From Ostrinia nubilalis (taxonomy: Eukaryota > Arthropoda > Insecta > Lepidoptera > Crambidae): a stretch of DNA of 64,000 bases. Shown piece by piece: positions 11,000-24,568 of the stretch (the first letter of the stretch is position 1; every line of letters begins with the position of its first letter). The translations under genes and the position numbers were made by a program. The notes below the pieces were generated by a model. The model ran no database searches. It saw only the letters and a list, made by a program, of their open reading frames with translations, and had not been told where the DNA came from. The DNA is taken from contig NC_087090.1 in NCBI RefSeq assembly GCF_963855985.1, positions 12,770,501 through 12,834,500 on the forward strand, in the 5' to 3' direction.

Positions 11000-13900
11000 A
11001 AGTACCACTTAAATAAACAATGTTTCTTTCTTTCCTAACATTATGTATTTTTATTGACCTTTCACAAGTAAACAAGTAAAAGACATCAACGACTAAAGAA
11101 CAATTTAAAGTGATTAAACTCGTATTTACACCACTTTACAAGTTTAAAGCTACTAAGAAAAACAAATATTGTCCACTCTCTCATGATGCTGGAAATTATA
11201 GCCTTCTTAGGGTGTTTAAGTATTGACTAAAATAAACATACAAACTTACCTACTTTACTCCCGATATAATTTATCCACAGACGCTAATTCGATTCGAGTT
11301 GTTAATATTAGTTTTCGGCTTGTCCACTTTGGGAAGGGAAGGGATTAGAAGAGGCTCGCGACAAAAGTTCTGCTGCAGAAATAAGTAAACGCTTACCATT
11401 CGATACGATCATGACCTAGGTACCTAACCATTGACTGATAATTAAAACGTTTATAAGTTATCGTGCCAAGTCACATGCACGGCAAATCATGCCAGTAGGT
11501 CACACGTACGACAACTATCATTTATTTGTAACATCACAAACACAGTACCTACTTAGTTATAAATTACTAATACATGTAAACTTTTCTGCGGATTAATTTC
11601 ATCTACGACACCACCGACGGCAAAAAGTCGTGATCAAAAAAGATTGATCACGATTTTTTGTCGTCGGTCATTGGGCACGGTATTCCCGTTTCACGTTCCA
11701 CACTGAAGCAGACGCTCACCGTTGACGTTGACTGACTCACGCCGCCTATTTACAGATCCGAAGCATCTTAATACTTCATGCGCTTCGTAATTTTTCACGC
11801 TCAATCTACTCGACGAAATTTTACGGCTGCTTGGCGACTTAAAGAAAATTAATGATGTTTATGTTCTAATTTGGGAGCGTGTATTTGTTCCTTCATAATG
11901 TTGCTGGTTTATTAGCTATTGTCCTACTTGGTAACGTAGTGGTTAGAGTTGAACTTTTCGAAGTGCTTGGCTCGTTTTTCAAGCGCATTACCTATAAATC
12001 TTTTGGAATGGATTTCAGTTTAATTGGGATTACTATGAGAGAGATATTTAAGAATTCTATGAAGCTAATTTTGAGCTTCAGAGCCATTTGTTTTTTTGCC
12101 ATCAATCACGATTATATTTTTGGCATCATTTTCTTTGTATTGTGTCGGTTCTAAGAACATCGTCTGTGTCAGGTAGTAGACGTGTGACATGGTTAAATGT
12201 TGAATCACTGTTCAGTGTCCTATTCCAAGCCAAGTATTAATATAGACAATTAAAAAAAAGTAAAAAAGGTCACTAAAAGACGTTTTATGTCTGCTATCCG
12301 ATAGAGAGTTGTCGACGAATCTAAGCGAATCATAAAATCACACGATAGAAGGAAAAAAAGGTATTCCTGAAAAATTTTGATTAGCTTTACTTCACTTACT
12401 AATATATATTAAAAAACATATATATACAATATTTTCAAAAACACAAGAAGTAATATTACTGTTATGATAAGTGTTGTTTTCACGATACAGTACTCTGTAA
12501 GATGTACAGCACGTACAAACGTATCATGTTTGTTATTTCGCATCTAAATTTAAATTCATGAAAGATATGAAAAATAGGTAAGTAATCAAATAGTGACGCA
12601 CATAAAATATTACGATCGCCGATAAAACTTCGCGGCACTTAGGTACATTTCGATATGTTGATATTATAGGTTCTTTATTTTTAGAGAGGATGCTCCGTTA
12701 AAACTTTACACGTGTACGCAGTGTTTCATTAATTTGTTTTATTGACACATATTTTATGTGATTTGGTTATGGCAGTCGTCCTGATTCGTATTTTATAAGC
12801 CTCTTGTCATGAAAGCTTTATGTGCTCTCTCTTCTACCCATAACCCTCTCTCTTCTACCCTTTACGTCACCAAACAAATTTCTACCATCCAAAAGTTAAA
12901 TAGTTTCTGATAGAATTACTTGCTGACGTACGTAGTCTATGAAAGAGAGCTGAGAAATTGATACCAAAGTACATCAATAAGTGCACTTACCTACATACAG
13001 GGTGTCTCAAAAATAGTAGAACAACACTAGGGCTGCCCACCATGTATGGGCTTGTCACTATTTCTTGGGAAGCGTACTCATATGACTTTATTACCTACTC
13101 AGATACATTAAATAATGTTGATGGCGTTACTTTATGTTAACCATTACCGAGTAGCAATTCGATTATCGAATGTTACCTTATCTTGATGGTAATCGATACT
13201 TTGCGACATACTCATACAGAGACGCAGTGCAGATGTTTGTACATGTTTCATTGGTGGAAAGTAGTACTAAATTAAGCAGACCTTATCGCTATCATGAAAA
13301 ACACTTTGTCTAATAAATATACATTGTACATAGAAGCTACACTCAAAATATTGTGGCTAAATAGAAAAGTCAGGTAACTAAAGACTAGGTATATGATGAT
13401 AATGTGAATATCGTGTCTCTTCTTCATTATCATTGGGCGATCCACAGCACTAATTCTTATGAGAGAAAATTACGAAAGCAATATTTAGGTATATTTAATG
13501 TTATAACAACTAAACATAATATACCAACTATCAAGTAATATGAGATTAGGTCTTGTAATCGCCGGCCGCTGCGGTAGCTTGCCCTGGAATGAAACCACGC
13601 AAGCATTGCATGGCGCAACCAGCATCGGTCCCCAGTGACTGGTGACTAGCGTCAAGTTAGTGCTGAGTTGGTCTTAGGATCTTATTAACGTACTTTACTT
13701 GAGACAAGGCCGATAAAGATATTCCAACAAAATTAATTACATGTAATTAATCATAGAGCTCTACGACAAGAAGAGGAAAATATTTGAGGAAGTAACGTAA
13801 AAAATAATCTACTGAAACATTCAATCTGAAAAAGCGAAGATCAAAATAAAACAATAAATAACCGGATATGTTTGAGTTACGGCCTAACGCGTGCATTCTA

Positions 13901-16400
13901 GAGTAGTAAACAAGGAAAAACAGCCATAAGTTATTATTGTGCGCCTCTATCACAGAATAATGCTATACTTAGAAAGTTAGGTAGGTAGTTGACTACTTAA
14001 AAACGTAAAAGTAGTTAACTCATTGCCGAAAACGCTTTCCATGAATGTGATTCACTGACTGAAAAATAAAGAATAAATTATCAACGAAGATTTGTTACAT
14101 AAACATACTCGTAGTTACTTATGTAATCTCTGAAAGTTATTTCATCTTTTTGCGACCATGTACTTTCGGCCACACGGACAGCATTATATCAGTCGTGTGT
14201 CATTGGTCACTGTACAACATACAACAAAACAGTTGTTTTTAGGCACTGATAGAGATGCGATGACCATGTGAACAGTCCGTTGCAGGAGGCGCAGGTTGCC
14301 GACAATCGAATTTAGAGTTACGCCCGATAACCCCTCACCCTGTTTGTCTCGTGTGGCTACGTCACTATACTGTGGACGTGACATATTATGATTTGTAGAA
14401 ATCACGTGTATTTTATCATTGGCTGTTCAATAATTTAGTATAACAATACATGATGAAAATCATTCACATATTTTCTGTTAATTAACCTACTCATTTTATC
14501 AACAAGCGCTTTAACAGCTTACCTTAAAGACTTAAAACGCTGCGATAAAGTTAAGAAAAAGTGCTGCAGCTGCTGTTGGTCTTTCTATGCTTTCCAGCGT
14601 ACAAAAATATAAATAAGCAAAGCGTGGCTAAGTAACCACAAGTTGTCTTATCATCAGCAGCATCAATGTATAAAAATCAAGCAAGAATAAAAAGTAAAAT
14701 ATTTTTTTTTTATTAATAAAATTGTTTGTTTAATATGGTCACAGCACGGGACAGCCCGGGTAATTCCAAGCCACGTCAGTCTGGCGAAGATGCCTATTGA
14801 TGAATACAATGGTTTTACTCTTGACCAAAGTTCTAAAAGTTAAACACTCTGAAAAAAGTTACTTTACAATAGCTGAAAGTTTGTCAGCGCATGCTCTCAA
14901 CCCAGGTAAGAACTATGGTGCATCATGAAGTATGTATGGGTCATTGTGGCTTTGGCAGCTATCCTAAAAAGATTGTCTGGCAAGGGTTTGGAACGGTCAA
15001 ATCTAACTGATGAAAAAGCATCACTCAAGTACAGTCGCGGAATGAAAAGGTTCGTCACCTTAGTGTCGGTTTTCGCTTGCACTAGGTACTGTAAGAGTCA
15101 AACCTGCCAACATAACCGTGCAAGAAACAGTGCTGCTAATATTTAAATAAATATGACGTTTGCTAACGAATAAGGTTTTGCTTGTTTATTTTTCTATCCC
15201 ATCAGTGCAATGTTACAAAATGTAGTTTTTTTTATTTAATAGATAATGGCAGGTTGAACCAACAAGAAGGTTTTAGTTTATCAATCATAATAATCTTCTT
15301 GACAAGTTAAATCGTCAAACAACTTTGATCTGAATAATTTTGAACTTTACTGGCGAACAGTTAAAGATTATTTTCTCTAACTCGAGATTATTCTGTAACA
15401 TAGTTTCAAAAGGTAATATGTGCTCGCGATTCGTTGAAGGAATCAATTTGAAAACTGACGAACCTTTTCATTCCGTGACTGTACATGGATCTCTCCAAAG
15501 CAAATAAGTAGCGAAGAATATAGGTACCTACGAAAGGCATCTGTAATTCAATTGCAATTTAATTGCAATGTCTGTTTACTTACCTACACTAATGAATCAT
15601 TTATTACAAATAAAGTCTTGCTCAATTATTAAAACAAATATGAAATGGAATTAAATCAATGATTCAGAGGGCAAAAGGGAGAGATGCTGAGATATAGAGA
15701 AAATGTATTGTGTATTTTTAACTAAAAAATACTGATGGAGCATTTGCCAGTAAAGTTTTTGAGATAAAAAATGCGTGACTAATTTATATTCTTCATACCT
15801 TTGTAAAGTTACAAATATAAAATCCACCGTCCTCACAACTTCGGCGTTAAAATTAGTAGGTAAAGTATGCACCAATACTTTGATGAAAATGCATTAAGTA
15901 CTTACGGAGCAGCAGTGTTTTCAGCACGCGACGCGACGTTTACCAGTTGCATTCTTTCAAAATTGCTACAACAATATCGTTAATGTAAAAAGGTTATTGA
16001 CTCTTGATGCAGTAAGGTCATTTTTTAGGCTTTAAAACAGTGCTGTTGTCTTACAAATGTATTCTTTGCAAATTCGGTAAAGTGTACAAAGGTTTTATAA
16101 TGCGATGTTTGACGCTTGTTGACTAAAATGTACTAACTAACGAAAAACATCATGACTTAATTTAAAAGTATGTTTTACAAAAAACCTACATTAATTTTTA
16201 AACAGTCGAGCGTCCAACTTTATACGGCTCACTAAAATTGTTGTTTTTTTTAATTCGTTAAAATTGAAAAAACCCAATTAAGTTTACATAACACTACGAA
16301 CTTACGTCAAATAATAGGATAAATCTTGGCATGTTTTGCAAATGTAGTAGACTAGATATTGGTTATCTATTTGATATCTGGTCGTCAGTGGGCGCGTGCT
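11000..16400. other. spacer between MAGUK 5' end and urate oxidase
   Basis: AT-rich spacer with no gene I can support. The longest open frames (for example 11879-12154 plus, 91 codons) lack splice sites, codon bias or recognisable motifs. It contains a hairpin at 11614-11667, a short duplication of a ctctctcttctaccc block at about 12827-12860 and an A/T-rich run near 14700. The two flanking genes are head to head, so distal regulatory DNA of either could lie here. Confidence 0.5.
11614..11667. repeat. 23-bp inverted repeat (hairpin)
   Basis: Arms 11614-11636 and 11645-11667 match at 21 of 23 positions (ccgacggcaaaaagtcgtga versus its complement) around an 8-base loop. The right arm does not end in a long U run, so a bacterial-style terminator is not meant. 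It may be a minimal foldback element. Confidence 0.55.
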
Positions 16401-16424
16401 GACCCGATAAGGGGGTCAAAGTGT

Positions 16425-16541
16425 GCCCCTATAAGTAGCGCGGGCGCGCGACACCCGCCTTACTTAGTTTTGTGCGCTCATGTACCGGCGTTGTTTCTTG
16501 CATACGTTGAAAATAAAGTGATTAATTAAATCGTTACGAAG
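16425..16541 (+). promoter_or_regulatory. urate oxidase core promoter and 5' UTR
   Basis: A TATA-like ctataagtag lies at about 16429-16438, roughly 105 bases before the ATG, in a locally GC-rich patch (gcgcgggcgcgcgac). A start near 16460-16475 would give a 5' UTR of about 70-80 bases. Bases just before the ATG (acgaag) fit an insect start context. Confidence 0.5.
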
Positions 16542-19498
16542 ATGCCGTGGACCAGCACCAACAGGTTAGTTTTGCTAATATTGAGCAAATTCACGTTCGG
16601 TTTTTCGCGATTTTTACTTTACTTGCCTTTTTTTATTGATGTCTATTTAAAAATAAAATAAAACATACATTTAAATGTTTGTAATGGAAGCTAAAGTTTC
16701 AATAAAAATAAATGTTAGGTATTAAATTAATAATGTTGAATTCCTATATTTTCCGATTTTAGTGCAAATAGTAAAATAATTTAAAACATTTCAGAATTTA
16801 CGCGAAACCCTCAAACACGAGCACCGGCGAGGGCTCCGTGGCCGGCGCGGTCGCTAACGGTGGCGGTAGCGGCACGCACGCCGCTCTCACCGCCGCTTCC
16901 GACACCGGCGGCCGCTTCGAGCTCAGCGACCATGGCTACGGCAAGAGCTCCGTCAAGCTCCTTCACGTTCACCGCGACAACGACTACCACTCCATCCGAG
17001 AGTTCGAGGTCTCCACCGAACTCAAACTCATCTCAGAAACCGCATACGTCCTCGGCGACAATAAAGAAGTCGTCGCCACCGACTCTCAGAAAAACACCAT
17101 TTACCTCCTGGCCAAAAAGCACGGCATCAAAACGCCCGAGGAATTCGGCGCGGTCGTCGTGAACCATTTCCTCTACATGTACAAACAAGTGGTGGCGGCT
17201 AAGTGTAAAGTCGTCGAGTACCCCTGGGAGAGGCTGCAGGCCACGTTGCCTCACAACCACGCCTTCGTCTTCTCCCCTACTGCTACCAGATGGTGCGAAG
17301 TGTCCCAATCAAGACACGGTGAGTGACTGCTATTAAACAGTGCCAATAAGTTTTAAGTTTCAAGTTTTGAACTAGTGTTTTACTGGGTTCTGTTATGTTA
17401 CACAGAGGCTGTGGCAGTGAAATCAGGTCTCAGTGGTCTCAGGGTGCTGAAGACTACACAGTCCGCGTTCGTGGACTTTGTGCAGGATGAATACACAACT
17501 CTACCAGATGCTGCGGAAAGAATATTCAGGTAAGATGCAATTTATCAATTTTACATTTACATTTGCAAGACTAGTTTTAAATAAAATAAATTAAATTAAA
17601 AATAGTTCAGTACAGATAAGACTATCTTCTACAATATACTACATTTAAATAGCTCTTGACTAGTCTAGTAATTACTAAATATCTATCAGACTTTAACATT
17701 CATATTTTTTCTATAGTACGGTAGTGGAGGCGGAATGGACATACGACAGCATGCGGACGGCTAACTTCGACAACGCGTGGTTGACCGTCAAAGACGCCAT
17801 CTTAGATAAATTCGCTGGACCCCCAGACGTGGGCATATACTCCCCGTCCGTTCAACACACCTTGTACCAGGCCGAGAAGGTCGTCTTAGAAAAAGTACCT
17901 GAGGTATGTAGAAGTTTATTTTTCAAGACCTACCCGCGCTCTCGAAACCGATTTAAATCAGATGATTTCAAGTCTCAATTCGAATCAATCCTAATCAAAT
18001 GGAATATGGTTCAATGTTAGATGCAGGCAAAGATGGGATGAATGAATTTAAATCTAACTTAGTTCAAGTGGGTACATTTAAAACTGTCAAAATCTTCCGA
18101 TTAAAGTTTGAAAAACCGGTTTTAACAACACTGACAACTTTATGGATCAATTAAAAATATTATTTATATTTATGTATGAAGGAGCAATAACAATGTGGTC
18201 ATGTGACTCAGTTAATTGTTTCAGACAGTAATTAGGTATCGAGTGAGATATCGATTGAGTAAATAACACGATTTATTTGACGCGTCGACAGGCCGACGCG
18301 TGCGCCGATAACTAATTTTAAACAGGGCCAGTAAATTATTACTAGTATCAATAATTTGATTTATGGTCGTTATGTCTTCTAAGATAAGGTTTTATTTTAA
18401 CTTTGTTTATAAACAAATTAAAATTGTAAACATCGATGGATCAGAATAAACTGTTTAGAAAAGTCTAAGATTTAAGTATTGAGTCTATGTTACAAAAAAA
18501 CATATAAATTATAAAATGTAATTTACAAAGCTTCATGCCATTATTGCAATGTAAATAGAGTTAAAATGTGTTTTTCTGTAAAATTGTATTAAATTTTCAT
18601 ATTCTTAACTAAACTACTTCATATAAAAAGTTTCACTTTTGGTGTTATTATTACCGGAATATTCAAATGATTAGAATGCGATTAATTATTTTCGTGGCCA
18701 AAAGAATGCATGAGGCGACTGTGAAAAATAAGTATAACTACGTAAGATTTCATTTCACTATAAAGCCATGCACGAGTAAAACATTAAGTTATGTCATACC
18801 AATATTGATTGCAATTATATTAATTAGCCTTGTGATATGGGCGTGATGTGACGCAATTGGAGGCTAAAGATTATCGTAAATAATATAATATCTTTTGAAT
18901 TTAAACTATACACGATAGATATTTGTTGTTTTTAGAATTAGGTTAATATCGTTGCTTGACCATAATAACAACTCGTAATAGCATAACTAATTGAGCTAAA
19001 TAATGTGTCAAAACAAGTTTATTGGTCTGGTCAATGTTTAAGTTTAAGCTAAAAAACAAAATTAAAGATTAATTATTATTTATGTCGTAGGCATAAAGTT
19101 AAAGATAAGAAGTTATTTTAGGCGTCCAATTCTCTTCTTTAGCTGATTAGTTTGAGGTCAACTGACTAAAAGACTGTGTAAATCTTAATTCTAAAGTAGT
19201 CAAACATTTATAAATAGATGCTGTACTCGTATAAGTCCGCCCTGCTATCTTAGGAAGCTATTTTTACATAGGCGAAATATCCAAGTATTCCGATAACTTA
19301 TCCTATTTTTTTTGTTGTCCACAGATAACCTGGGTTAGAATGACAATGCCCAATAAGCACTACCTGAACATAGACCTGTCAAAATTCCCCGCCAACGTGA
19401 CGAAAGGAGACCCCCGCCACCACATCTACCAGCCCATAGACAAACCTGCAGGCCTCATCTACGCACAACTACGTAGGAGACCAAAGAGTCACTTGTGA
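16542..19498 (+). CDS. Uro: urate oxidase (uricase), complete, 5 exons
   Basis: Peroxisomal enzyme that oxidises urate to 5-hydroxyisourate (EC 1.7.3.3) in purine breakdown. Exons: 16542-16564, 16795-17318, 17406-17529, 17717-17903, 19325-19498; all GT/AG and phase-consistent, giving 343 residues. Family motifs are all present: HGYGKSSVK with the catalytic lysine, VVATDSQKNTIY with the catalytic threonine, FVDFVQDEYTTLPD, IYSPSVQHTLYQ, and NKHYLNIDLSKF with the catalytic histidine. The C-terminus ends in SHL, a type 1 peroxisomal targeting signal. A glycine/serine/threonine-rich N-terminal leader of about 45 residues precedes the fold and is longer than in vertebrate enzymes. It appears functional: no stop, shift or missing catalytic residue. 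Polyadenylation signals follow at about 19555 and 19796. It stands head to head with the MAGUK gene and tail to tail with the next gene. Confidence 0.97.
17904..19324 (+). other. urate oxidase intron 4, nothing coding seen
   Basis: The 1.4-kb intron between the last two uricase exons has proper gtatgt and ccacag ends. It is AT-rich, and I see no element ends or exons. An open frame running from exon 4 into it (to 18018) is intron readthrough. Confidence 0.7.
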
Positions 19499-20594
19499 CA
19501 CCAATCTAGCTAATCGTTTTTGTTCTAACTATAGTTTCCACTGTACAGTCAGTTAATAAAGTGATACGTATTATATTTGGGCTGATAAAGTGTTAAACAA
19601 GCTGTTAAAGTGTTAAACAGGCCAGTCAAAAGATAGCAATCGCTGTCATATTTTGACTCGCAACCACTGTGACTAGGAGAGTTGATATGATGGTTTTTTC
19701 GCCACTAGACAGACGGATTAATTTTACTAGTTCTAAGACATTATCAAGTTCAAATTATTAGTAATACAAACTAGATGTAAGATTTGCATTGTATAATAAA
19801 TAACTACGTAAGTATTTACAAATTTACATAATACCATGAATTACGATGTGACATTTTTACAGTTTGCTACGAGTTACGACTACTCAAGGCTATGAACGTC
19901 GTAGTCAAGCGCTACGACATTTATTCGTAGCGCCAAACTCGTAGTCAGTGTAATTAAGTTCTGTTAAATACAAAAAAACTTTGACTGGGTTATTTTTAAG
20001 CATTTCGATTGATATTAATATTATATTGATCTGTAATTGTAAATATTAAAGTTAAAGTCTCAGAATAACTATCAAAATGTACTTTTACTATAAGTCAACA
20101 AATAAATTGTGAAGTATTATTTGGTTTGATTATTTTGCTCTGCTCCTTCTGACGTAACCAACTCTTAAGTTGCAAAAGTATTTATTTATAAGTAGTTAAA
20201 GTGAATAAAAATCTTTTAAAATATATTTATCACTTTCTTTCCTCGCATCTTCTTACACATTAACTGACCAATTAACTTCTAAAGTACTTATACCAGACAA
20301 AATAAAATAATACACAGATTAATTTACTACAAGAAGTAGTTAAATGATTGTGTTATTAAACTAGATTGAGAAAAATATTAAGAAATCCACAAGGTAAAAT
20401 AATACACTAAAACCGGTTTAAGTTTTGTGGACATTTATTTCTAATACAAAATCACAGTGTCGCTTACTTTCACTACGTTTAGAAACTTTACAATGTTTTT
20501 ACGTATTATCTACTGGGGGCACACACATGGTAAAAAACAAACGAAAGTGACTGATTTAATGCTAACGATTATTTGCTTAAAATAATTAATTAAG

Positions 20595-23500
20595 CTACAA
20601 GCGTTTGCTCCCAATAATCTTGTCGGCCAAGGCGTATAACTCTTCCACGGTCTGCAAAAACAAAAGAATACTTACTGAGGACTAAAATAACCAAATTATT
20701 TGATCCTACCACAACATAGTTAACAAAAGAAGAGTCTTGTTTGGATATTCAAATTAAGAAATCAATCGCACACAAATTATTCCAGTCACGAACAACTAAT
20801 TGACAATTTGTTTCGAGCACAACGATCACGGCACAACCCTTAACTTGGAATACGATTACGATATAATTATTTTGGAAATAAAGGCTATATTTCAGGTGTT
20901 TTATTCCAGCTCATATTCTGGAGCGTTTGACTTTCAGAGTAGTGCGTGTCCTACATTTTGTCCGTAACAGAATATCGACATAATATTAGGTAGCCTAGAA
21001 ACAGTTGAAGATCCTAAAACATATTTCAGGCATCAGACAAGTCACCGCAAAACCATTGAACCAGTGAGATCTGGAAGTTTTGTGTTAATAATTTTCGTTT
21101 AGTTAGTCTAGAATCTGTACGAATGTACTCGACAAGTCAAAACATAATCACCTATTAGCCTGTGCAAGCAGTTAGTGCGATTAGAATCCAGTTGGTTGCC
21201 GGTTTTGTTCGGTTCTTCAAACAATATCACACATTAATCGGTACAGACACTTCTCATTAAACAATCAACACTCGTTTGGGACAAACCGATGTCCGGTTCA
21301 GTGACTTGAGTGTAAAAGTCATGATTATATTAATCAGACCATTTCTGAGAAGATTCAAGTACACGGATATTTCTTTTACTTCATGATTAGGTGTAGGTAC
21401 GATAAATTGACAACATGGTAATAAAATGTGAGTAAATATTATGTTACACGTCATGCTCCAATTTATCTTTGCTGTGATACCTTGATCAACTGTTTTATCG
21501 CAAAAGTTATTAGTGGCACGAGTAGTTAAGTTAGTTATGGTTATGTTTAGACTTGTGAGAGTAACTTCCAAATATTATATTTCTATATTAAGGCTTAAAA
21601 AAATAATTGAGATCGATTTATGACGTTCTTTAAACAGTGTCTGGATTTAAGTCATCATTTTTTAGGGTGTTAGGTAAATGGGTATATGAGCCGACACTAG
21701 CCCATGTTAACATGAACATGGTCATATAAATGGTTTGGAGAAGTCAGAAAATTTATATCTTCATTTTAATTATTTTATTTTTCATACAAATCGGATTTTA
21801 TAAAATTTATTTTGTATGAAAATTAAAAAAATTAAAATGATGATATCAAATTTCTGACTTCACCATACCATTTATATGCCCATGTTAACATGGGCTAGTG
21901 TCGGCTCATATACCCATTTACCTAACACCCTGTAGAGTCAAATCAAAATATTATTATTTATCTCGATTCCCAATGATAAATGAGTATTAAAACAGGGCAG
22001 AGTTTTGACAAATGACGATCGCAGGCAAGATTTTAAACTTTCGCATGATTTATAGAGTTGCGCATTTCAAAGGAAAATCTTTTGATATTTTTCGATTTGT
22101 CATAGTCATAACCTAATGATGTGCTCATGTAATGAAGTAAACGTGAACCGGTGGACACGAGTAGCCGTTATCATAGTCCAGAGAGCGTTCGATGTTTGGT
22201 AACCCGCGGGTTAAACACAGCTGAACCTATCTGGCTCCAGCCGGTTTGCCACGAGCCCTGCTCGGTGTATGTAAACAAACGCTAGGTACTTCCAGAGCGA
22301 GTGCATTCACTAGAATCGATATCGATAGACATTTAAGTGCAGCTGTGACATCCTGTACTATGATTAACTTTATCTAAATAGTACCCAAGTTCTGGCAATA
22401 AAGAAATAATTATTGTTTTGCTTAATTAATAATGCTAGCAAACTCAATAGTACCTAGTCGTAGAATAAAAGGAATTTTGTAAAATATAGACTACGGCATG
22501 TCAAGATAAACATCGAACAACTTATTTGGTTGTAATAGGGGCTATTTTGCAACTAAAATGCTGTTTTTACTTTTGAAGAGACATATTTTGCGAAACATGA
22601 AACATCTTTATGGCCGTATTATTTACTGCGGATCATATGAATGTCTTCTCATAACTCACCGTAAGGCTTTTAAGTGTTTTGACGTCATTAGTCTCGTACT
22701 TGAGCAGTGCGAACTGCTCGTCTGTAAATCGCACTCCCTTCTCTATGTCTATCTGTTTCTGTTCTTCAATCTCTTCATTGCATTTTGCTAGAAGCTGGTC
22801 AGGGGTCAACAGTTCTGCTTCTTCTTGGACCACCTCGATTTCGGTTTCTTCGTCCATAGACTGTAGGAAAGAAAAGCGCGTTAAAAATATACACTATCCA
22901 TAACAAGAATGTTTTAAAGAAAGTTCCCGAACCATTTCGATACGTAAACGAATTTATCGAGTTACTTTTTTACAGCAATGCAAGTAATACTTTAACTGCC
23001 AGAACTTTAGGAAATTGTAACTATGAGGTGATGAGAACGCTATTATTAACTGCATAGTCGATAATTATGTTGCTATGCTACTAACGGTAACTAGTAAAAC
23101 AAACACGTCATATTTGCTTTATATTGATAACCTTAAAATCCGAGTAGGTATGTCTTTCAAAAGTTTTTTTTATGTTACAATTATACAAATGTTGTTCAAC
23201 AAGTCTAACCGCAACAGGTAGGTAAATATTTCAATTCTAGAATAGAGAGTTCAGCGAAACTTGCTTGAATAAATTATTTTTATGAAATTAACATTGAAAG
23301 TTAGTGCTTGTCCTACATAACAAAGCTTAGTTCAGAATAATTTAACTTGGCGAGTGACATTGCCAAGTAGAAGACAAAGAAAATAATAAAGAAGTTACTA
23401 AGTTTTGGCATTAAGTTTTAAAAACGAATCTGTTACTCCTTAGTACGGATAACAAAGACTGCGATTGTAGAGGTCATTCATCTTTCGGTAGGTACATTTA

Positions 23501-24568
23501 GAGTAACAGTTTATGATATGAAAAGAATAATAATAATAATAAAAATCTTTATCACATTTTGATAACCTAGTCATAACAAAGACAAGGCGCGTGGAGTGGA
23601 AGCCGCGTACCGGAAAACGCAGCGTGCGACGTTCACCCACAAGGTGGACCGACGACATCATAAAGGTAGCAGGAAGGCGCTGGACGCAGGCCGCTACCAA
23701 CCGGGCAACATGGAAAGCATTGGGAGAGGCCTATGTTCAGCAGTGGACGTCGTATGACTGAGATATGATGATGATGATAATGAACAGAACAGAGACAAAC
23801 CTGGTCAAATCGCTGGGACGCCTTCAGCTTTCTGTAGTAGGCATCGGCCCTCTTCTTTGAAGCTCTGGCGACTTCCCTGTTCACCATTCTCCAGAAGACG
23901 AAGACTGGGTGGTGGAACAGCTCGGGTGGACATTCCTTCAGGGGCGTCTTCCCGACTAGGATGAGCCTCTTCAATCTCTCCATCTCATCGAGCTGCCGAG
24001 AAAGAAAATAATAACTTGTTAGTGACAAAACAGACACTATACGTTTCATCAATTCTAGAAGGAGTATGACATTTTGTTTTGGCCTGAGCGGGCTCATCTT
24101 CTAATCAAGTCTGAACTTTTCATTATAATTCATGCTTGAAAGAGAAGACGAGGACGCTCAAGCTGTAACCGAGCTTATGTGAAGAATATGAGCATAATAA
24201 TGTAAGTAAAGGTAAGTACCGTAATAAAGAACACTAGCCAAATATTGAAATTACATTTAGGGCCAATTTTCATCAGGTACGTTTTTCTAATGTTTCACAT
24301 GGCGTCTTGGACGAATTCAAAACAAATAGTGAAGTTATTACAGAATTGAATAATATCACAAAAGTTGCTTTGTCTAGAGGAGCTGAACGCACAAAATTGA
24401 GTGATGGGAGTACTCACGACTCGACTGGAGATCCTCTTGTTGAGGTTCTCCTCGTTGACGGCACGGATCCTCTCCTCGAGCTCGGTCATGTAGGACTTGT
24501 CCGTCAGCTTGACGAGGTTGGAGCCCATGTGCTTCTCCAGTCGGGCCCGCACATGCGGATGCGCGAAG
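20595..24568 (-). CDS. unrecognised charged coiled-coil-prone protein, four 3' exons
   Basis: Exons in gene order: 24568-24418, 23992-23801, 22860-22660, 20651-20595 (ends TAG). All have good GT/AG sites, and all phases agree. The joined C-terminal part is 199 residues: AHPHVRARLEKHMGSNLV, then LTDKSYMTELEERIRAVNEE, LVGKTPLKECPPELF, a basic RASKKRADAYYRKLKA stretch, an acidic MDEETEIEVVQEEAEL stretch, and the end YALADKIIGSKRL. There is no membrane span. The heptad-like acidic/basic runs suggest coiled coils. I do not recognise the family. Coding is supported by ordered exons, GC-rich third positions in the first two and no stops. The first exon starts in phase 2 and needs more exons upstream (right); candidates at 39.9-47.9 kb are listed separately. 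Tail to tail with urate oxidase. Confidence 0.75.
21664..21931. mobile_element. foldback MITE with about 52-bp TIRs
   Basis: Starts agggtgttaggtaaatgggt and ends with the reverse complement, finishing aacaccct. The arms stay matched for about 52 bases (through agcccatgttaacatg), and the AT-rich centre also folds back, so the 268-bp element is nearly one palindrome. No coding capacity. It lies in the last intron of the unrecognised gene. Confidence 0.85.
23565..23785 (+). mobile_element. 5'-truncated RTE-type LINE, 3' end with GAT repeats
   Basis: An open plus-strand segment encodes the C-terminal tail of a non-LTR retrotransposon ORF ([15 protein letters not shown], then WKALGEAYVQQWTSYD and a stop near 23761), followed by a (gat)n tail typical of RTE elements. 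Only the last 60 or so codons remain. The tail ends about 15 bases from the donor site of the minus-strand exon 23992-23801. Confidence 0.85.

Noticed and set aside
11879..12154. 91-codon plus-strand ORF with hydrophobic stretches
   Set aside because: AT-rich sequence readily encodes F/L/I runs. There is no ATG at the start, no splice or promoter context and no recognised motif.
12997..13030. cagggtgtctcaaaaatag as a transposon end
   Set aside because: It resembles ends of moth MITEs, but no matching opposite end or target duplication was found nearby.
16860..17308. Long ORFs in other frames over uricase exon 2
   Set aside because: Serine/threonine/proline-rich and antisense frames are by-products of GC-rich codon use in the true uricase frame.
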